From Russula earlei (lineage: Eukaryota > Basidiomycota > Agaricomycetes > Russulales > Russulaceae), in NCBI GenBank assembly GCA_025769875.1, contig JAGFNK010000165.1, forward strand, positions 1-64,000: a stretch of DNA of 64,000 bases, read 5' to 3'. Below the pieces are notes generated by a model, which ran no database searches, was not told where the DNA came from, and was given only the letters and a program-made list of their open reading frames with translations. This document shows, in pieces, positions 57,892-64,000 of this stretch. The position numbers and the translations under genes were made by a program. Numbering within the stretch: the first letter of the stretch is position 1; the number at the start of each line of letters is the position of its first letter.

Positions 57892-60437
57892 ATGAATCGG
57901 CTTCTGTCTTTCCTTTTCTTCCTAAGTTCTACTTCATGGCTTGTCTCTGCCGCCATCGGACCTCGCACTGACCTCGAGATTGTAAACGTTAATATCGCCC
58001 CTGATGGATACAACCGCTCGTACGCCTTTCATGATCTTGTTTGGCACTAACGTCTTTATCAATATCTGTAGCTCTGTACTCGCCGGAGGCACCTTCCCGG
58101 GGCCATTGATCCAGGGGAGCAAGGTTGGGATAAATTCAAAATGGATCACAAGATAGTCTGAGCACCGAGCTTTTCTAGAACGCGGAGTTTGCCATCAATG
58201 TTATTGACTCGTTAAACGACACATCTATGAACGTGGCAACCTCCATTGTAGTAATCCGTTTTCCATACAACATCAGTGACCTAACGCCATTCCTGCAGCA
58301 CTGGCACGGCCTTTTCCAACACAGCACCAACTACGTTGATGGCCCTGCATTCGTTACTCAGTGCCCTATCGTACCAGGGAATAGCTTCCTGTACGATTTT
58401 CAGGCTTCAGGACAAACGGTATTGGTTTCAGATCCAATACAGATTCCGTCAGTTAACCTCCAGTATCCCGTAGGGAACATACTGGTACCATAGTCATTTC
58501 CAAAACCAATACTGTGATGGTCTACGCGGTCCCTTGGTCATCTATGATCCTCAAGATCCTCATGGAAGGCTTTATGACATCGATGATGGTGAGAGAGACG
58601 ACGCAGTAACACACATCGTGTTGATAGACTTCTGGCAGAGACCACCGTCATCACACTGGCAGACTGGCAAGTAATTCATCAAAGCTTTGATGTATATCTG
58701 TTAAATCACCCGATCTAGGTACCACTATCTCTCCACAGACGCGCCGGCCGTCCCGTGAGTATCGATCTCTTTTCCATGACCCCATTATTGAAACTTTCTA
58801 GAGCCCCTAGCTCCACTCTGATCAACGGGAAGGGCCGCTATTCTGGCGGCCCTACTGACGTCGACCTCGCGGTAGTCAATGTCACAGCGGGCAAGCGGTC
58901 AGCCACCTTCGCGTTCAACGGATTGCCCCGATAGCACGAACTGAGAATTGCGCTCTTCTAGATACCGGTTTCGCTTAGTGTCTATTTCTTGCGATCCCAA
59001 CTTCACGTTCTCCATCGATGGCCACAACTTGACCATCATTGAAGTCGACGGCAACAATGTTGAACCTTTGGTGGTCGATTCAATACAGATCTTTGCAGGT
59101 GAGTGATCACCGAATCAATCTCTGTCTGCCAATGCATGCTGTGAAAAAGGTCAACGTTACTCCTTCGTTGTAAGTCGATTGTCTCTGCAATCAATCAGAG
59201 AGTGGTTCACGAATATCATACTTTCTAGCTCAATGCCAACCAGACCGCCGGCAACTATTGTGAGCCCTTAATTTCATCACAAGCACCCGCCGCTTAATTT
59301 GGCGTGCACAGGGATCCGCGCATTGCCCCCGAGGGGAAGTTACACTGATCTTGTCAATTTGGCGGTTCTTCATTACCACGGGGCGGAAGACGCAAATCCC
59401 ACAGTTGACCCGACTACCAGTATTCCAACTAGCTCGTCGCCTCTTGTTGAGACCAATCTTCACGTTCGTGACTTTTCACCCGGTATACAGCCCAGCCATG
59501 AGACTGACTGAAACTGTTTTATCTAGCCACTTAACCCCACCGGCGTGGTAAGTCGGATTAAGGCGCAAGTCCCTGATCTCGCTTCTGAACCGTATGATGT
59601 AGCCTGGCAGTCCCAGCCCTGGCGGTGCTGACATCAATATCAACCTGCAAATCGGATTTGTATGTAAAGATTGCTTCCGTTATTCTGGTGCTCATTCCGA
59701 ACATCAGAATGCCACGGCCGGGGGATTCACCGTCAACGGCGTCGCCTTCCAACCTCCCTCCGTCCCAGTGTTGCTCCAAATTCTGAGCGGTACACAGAAT
59801 GCCTCGGATCTCCTCCCTTCGGGCAGCGTCTATGGCCTCGAGGCAGGCAAAAGCGTTGAGCTTACAATCCCTGCCTTTGCTTTTGCTGGACCAGTGAGGA
59901 CGATTTTTTATCGATCGTGGTTACGCTTACCCGTTTAACACCTTAGCATCCCATTCATTTGCATGGTGTAAGTCAATTAATGCGGGTCCGGCTACTTGCT
60001 CATTCGCTGACATTATCCTTACTAGCATTCCTTCCACGTGGTTCGGAGCGCCGGAAACACATCCTACAACTACGTTAACCCTGTCGTCCGCGATGTCGTG
60101 AGTATTGGCACTGGCTCTACGGACGAAGTGACCATTCGTTTCTTCACCGACAACCCTGGGCCATGGTTCCTCCACTGCCACATCGACTGGCACCTGAATA
60201 CGTATGTCGCGCTCCGTTTTCATTGATTTATTTTTGCGGTGCTGACTACCGCCTCGCAGTGGTCTCGCCATCGTTTTCGCCGAAGACGTCCCGGAGGTGC
60301 CGAAGGATGATTTCGTTACTGGTACGTAGCGTCTTTGTTGGCCTGTTGCGGTAAATTGAACGGCATGATTATCAGATTCATGGAAAAACCTTTGTCCAGC
60401 ATACAACGAATATGTCAATTCCACCGGGCACACGTGA
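57892..60437 (+). CDS. Laccase (multicopper oxidase)
   Basis: Nineteen exons give 522 aa with every junction in phase: 57892-58019, 58072-58123, 58179-58247, 58299-58418, 58474-58588, 58639-58666, 58719-58754, 58802-58897, 58962-59098, 59150-59169, 59229-59259, 59312-59463, 59527-59547, 59603-59659, 59708-59893, 59947-59967, 60026-60201, 60260-60321, 60376-60437. The signal peptide is [20 protein letters not shown]. All four copper signatures are present: [43 protein letters not shown], and [16 protein letters not shown]. The residue at the T1 axial position is Leu. It oxidises phenols with reduction of O2 to water, outside the cell. Intron 6 has a GC donor (TG|GCAAGT, 58667). It looks fully functional, unlike the multicopper oxidase relic at 42774. 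Confidence 0.95.
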
Positions 60438-60593
60438 TTCATTATTATTAAATGGACTTTACAAGGGACAATATATATACCAATCAATATCACCTTGTAC
60501 TTCTTTCTCATAAAAATATGCCTAGCGGCCCAGACGGTCCGGGTAACCGACCAACTAAAGGCCCGTCCTCGTCGCTCGTCGTGTGAATCGTGC

Positions 60594-62357
60594 ATGGCTC
60601 TTACTTTGCTCCAAATCCCCCCCGAGCTCATAAGCTGTATCCTGCTCTATCTCTCCGCCCGTGACATTTTATCGTGCCGGCTCACATGTCGCACGCTGTA
60701 TGACCTCTCCGGCAGCTCCCCCATGCGCTATCTCGTTCAGATGGAACGCTCCGCAGTGACCGATGACGTCCGCCCCGGCTTGTCTTATCCCGAACGTCTT
60801 CGCATTCTCGAGAAACGGGAAGAGGCTTGGGAGGTGCTCGACTTCCGCAGGTCCGTACAGGTCTGCGTGCCGTTTGCTTCAACGGGAATCTACGACTTCA
60901 CCGGCGGCGCGTTCTTGCTTGGCACGAGACTCTCCAGCACCAGCCGCCGACTCACGGAAGGTTACTCCTACCTTCCCCTCCCGTCGCTTTCGTCGGTAGG
61001 AGATCAGAAATTGGAGTGGGTAAAGCTTGGTCTCGGGGTACAGGTTTTGGATGTCGGTTTGGCGGTGCACGAGCACGATCTGATAGCGGCTCTGACTGCG
61101 TGCGTGTTTCTCTCCTTTCTCTTGTCGTTCGGATGTTAACTTTAGAGAAGGAAGGCGGACAAGAACATCTCATTTGAGAGGCGCATGACCTTTGAAATCC
61201 AATTATTGAGCTTTTCGACTGGCCAGCCCCATCCCCTTGCCCAGCAACCCATAATTTTCATCACCACAAAAAGTGTACTTCTTGGCCACTGTAACGTCCT
61301 GATAGAGGTAGTTGGTGACTTCCTCGCCCTACTCATCACATTTCCGTGGGCACGGAATGAAAACGAAGGACATGTTCTTCCTCTTACGCTGGAAAAAGGG
61401 TGAGACACATTGTGTGAGTGTTTTGAAATTACCAACACATGCAACCCCTTCGCTTATCATGTCCAGCTTCGGTCCTCCGAATGGGGAGCCTATTCGTATT
61501 TTAGCTTCCTCACGCAAGACACGCTCGTAATTCCGAACCTTGTACGAAACACCCTGGAATTGGTCAAGATTGTCATCGATAATGATGACATCCCGCGCCT
61601 CGCTACTCTATGCGTGCTCAACCTCCCTCCGCTCACGCGACGAGCCTCGATCGTCCGTCTCGGTTGCCGCGCCGAACCAAACCCCACTGGCACCGATCCC
61701 CTTGCCATCCCCGCACCGTCCAGCCGCCCGTTCCGCGACAGGGCGGAGGACGCCATTATCTTGTTTCACATGATGATCGAAGATGTACAGCTGCACCCCG
61801 GGCAGTTCCATTTTCCCGATATGCGCCCGTTTGCATTCATCGTGCACCGCCGCGCCCTCGTGGAGCAAATCCCCGCCGCGTATCGAACATGCCCCCCCTT
61901 CGGTTCTACCCCGGAGCCTGAGCGCGCGCCCGTGCCGGTCCCTTGGGCCGCGTGGGGTGTTGCAGTGACGCGTTGGTTCGAGGGCGACCCCGCATCGATG
62001 CGTTGGATAACGACGACGGCTGGCCAGCGCGCTGTCACGATGGAAGACGGCATTCCGACGCCGATCATAGTACGAGACTTCAATCCGTATGCCGTGCGCT
62101 CCATCCGCGCACGCGCAGTTGCGAGCGGGCAGGATGGGCCGTGCGACTGGAGCGCGGAGCTCCCGAACGGGAATCGGATGACGCTTAAAGTGGAGGAGAG
62201 CGTGATCGCGGCGGGCTCTGTGTTCATTGAGGATGTGCGGTCGTCGCTGCCGTACGTCGAGATTGTCACTTGGGCCGAGTATCAATATGAGGGCGTTCTG
62301 ATCGACGAGGAGAGGATTTTGGGATTGAAGGTGCGGATTTGGCGTCATCGTCGATGA
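60594..62357 (+). CDS. F-box protein
   Basis: Three exons, 60594-61099, 61148-61399 and 61505-62357, give 536 aa in phase. The N-terminus LLQIPPELISCILLYLSARD and the following LSCRLTCRTLYDL form an F-box, the adaptor that links a substrate receptor to Skp1 in SCF ubiquitin ligases. The remainder is a large beta-rich region with WKTG/LTLEKG-like and FLTQDTLVIPNLVRNTLEL motifs seen in mushroom F-box families. No LRR or WD pattern is clear. The third exon acceptor at TTTTAG (61501-61504) was chosen because the nearer AG leads to a stop. It starts 157 bp after the laccase stop, in the same direction. Confidence 0.8.
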
Positions 62358-64000
62358 ACAATGCGCATTGAGTTTTCGTTTTATACAGACAAGCCAGGAA
62401 GACGAACTTGGGATTTCGTCCTTCGATATACACATCTTGGGATAGCTGATTTTGTTTGACATAACAATGATGATCTACCACACGTGGACAGGTCCCGGGG
62501 TTCTTTTCTTGGGACTGTAGTGTGTAACATTAAGTTTCCATGCAACGACGACAGCCTCAACTGTTATTCTGGTGATAAATCTGTTGGCGAGTCAACCATC
62601 AAATCCAGCGGGGTTACCCCGCTTCATGTCCCTTCGGTGACTTCTAATCAACATGAGCAACCATGTCAGCATATTAGAAATATGAATCAATCCTCGTTCC
62701 TTTGAACGGAAGTTAGTCTACAAATCCACGGTCAGGTTGGCGATGCGCTAATGCGGTACTATGCCGAATGGATTCGAACTCATATCATCCGACCTGGCCG
62801 ACGCACTTTGATTATTCTCGTAGCCAATACAGTTAACATTGGCTACAGGATGAGGTTGGAAAGGCCGAAGGGTGGTGAGGGAAAATGGAATTAACGCACG
62901 ACCCCATCGGAACCAGTGTGGGACTCAGGTACCTGGGTAGGGTGAATGGCATGAGGACTTTCGGGTTGGTTGGTCTCCGCGGGCTCAAGGATTGATGGGC
63001 AAAAGCTATGGCTCGTTCTGCAACACTGAGGCTCTTGTGAGTGTCTTGGTATAAGGTATGTTCAATTGGGCTTCGAGGGTGGGGATTCCATCCATGCCAT
63101 GTTCGTGATTAGTTGGTAGGAAACTAAGGGGTTTCCCATTTTTCGCCTGGTGTGACAATTGGTTGGTAGGTTTTAGGTGGGGCCGTGGTTGTGCGAAGGC
63201 CAGGACGGGTGGCCCTAATTGTGCCGGGGTTACTGTTGTTTTCATTGCCCCTGGAGTGGTGGTAGAGGTTCAAGGAGCTCCAGCGGAGCTAGGCAAGCTG
63301 CGGCCTCGTGCGACCGCCGCCCGGTCTCGGCATGCTTGACAAAGCACCCTCTTCGCTTTGTTCAATTGTTGTCATCTTCAAAATATCCAAAGTGTGCTGC
63401 ACAATGCTTTGATCATCTTGCAGTCAGGTAAAAATGTGTTGTGTCAGCTTGCATGCAAGCCCAAATCGAAAAACACACAGTGTATTTCCCACGTTAACGC
63501 ATTTTCCTGCTATCTAGATTCTAACATCCCAACACCTTCAGATGGGACACCAATGGTGTCCCTAGTCAGTCATTTAACAGCCTTTTGTCATTCTCCACAA
63601 GGTTCATTCACAACATCCCCGGAAATGTGGGTGGATCATGTTAGGGTCACCGCATCAAAAGGGGCTAGCTACTACAGTAGAAACCGATGAAGCGAGGGAC
63701 AAACAGCCAGCTCGGACCGGTCATAACATGTTGTACGGCACCAAATACCCCACCGACGATCCCGAGATATAGACCGAAGGCGCAGGGGCACTTATGAAGA
63801 CGGGAGGTAAAGACCCCAACGAAGCCAAAAAAAATCCTCAACTCAACCTACACATCGCTCAGCCCTCTTCGCCGGCTGGCATTCCATCCTTGTAGTTGGC
63901 GGTACCACGAGAATATTTATCCAACCTGTCGCCTTCGCCTTCCCAAGTTTTGTCGCGACCTTCTTTCTCTGAACGGACTGACAAGAATCTCCCCAATGGA
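62358..64000. other. Intergenic, no gene recognised
   Basis: Only short frames. A perfect 9-bp inverted repeat, GTAGCCAAT / ATTGGCTAC with a 9-nt loop, lies at about 62820-62846. The end of the window (63.4-64.0 kb) could hold the edge of a gene outside, but nothing is recognisable. Confidence 0.4.

Noticed and set aside
53705..60437. Biosynthetic cluster of terpene synthase and laccase
   Set aside because: No P450, transporter or regulator is present, and 2.9 kb of empty sequence separates the two; both are common solitary genes.
62750..62830. tRNA-like sequence on the minus strand (GTTCGAATCC)
   Set aside because: The T-loop consensus is present, but the flanking five bases do not form a T-stem and no acceptor or anticodon stem fits.

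Overview
The window is nuclear DNA of a filamentous basidiomycete, most likely an Agaricomycete. The evidence is: intron-dense genes with ~50-65 nt introns and GT..AG ends; a 19-exon laccase; a trichodiene-type sesquiterpene synthase; a DUF6535 membrane protein; the F-box/LRR and myristoylated small-GTPase-like families typical of mushroom genomes; and Ty3/gypsy chromovirus and Ty1/copia remains. No prokaryotic features were seen.

Layout. 0.5-8.9 kb: tandem segmental duplication, each unit carrying a 7-exon acid phosphatase (PF04185-type) plus shared flanks. 9.6-12.3 kb: DUF6535 gene with a late frameshift. 14.1-20.7 kb: tandem pair of P-loop G-domain genes whose N-termini look myristoylated/palmitoylated. 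20.8-38.3 kb: transposon-rich island bounded by two inverted ~872-bp repeats, each built of four ~153-bp units. Inside it an F-box/LRR-like gene relic is split by a ~9.5-kb gypsy chromovirus, which itself holds a solo LTR; three more solo LTRs follow. Five of these insertions, including the gypsy, carry exact 5-bp target duplications. 38.6-39.8 kb: a long foldback and three further hairpins. 40.7-42.4 kb: third acid phosphatase on the minus strand, the only copy with an intact C-terminal GPI-type tail. 42.8-45.1 kb: decayed multicopper oxidase, divergent from that phosphatase. 45.8-48.2 kb: SPFH/band-7 protein. 51.5 kb: small secreted protein. 53.7-55.0 kb: sesquiterpene synthase. 57.9-60.4 kb: intact laccase. 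60.6-62.4 kb: F-box protein. The rest is intergenic, with relics and low-complexity DNA.

Most genes look independent. The clear themes are local gene duplication (acid phosphatases, GTPases, multicopper oxidases, a terpene-synthase fragment) and repeated retrotransposon insertion. Secreted phosphatases, laccase and a small secreted protein suggest a nutrient-acquisition/lignocellulose lifestyle, which is inference. Exon models were made by eye from splice consensus, reading phase and comparison of paralogues; no alignment or database search was run.
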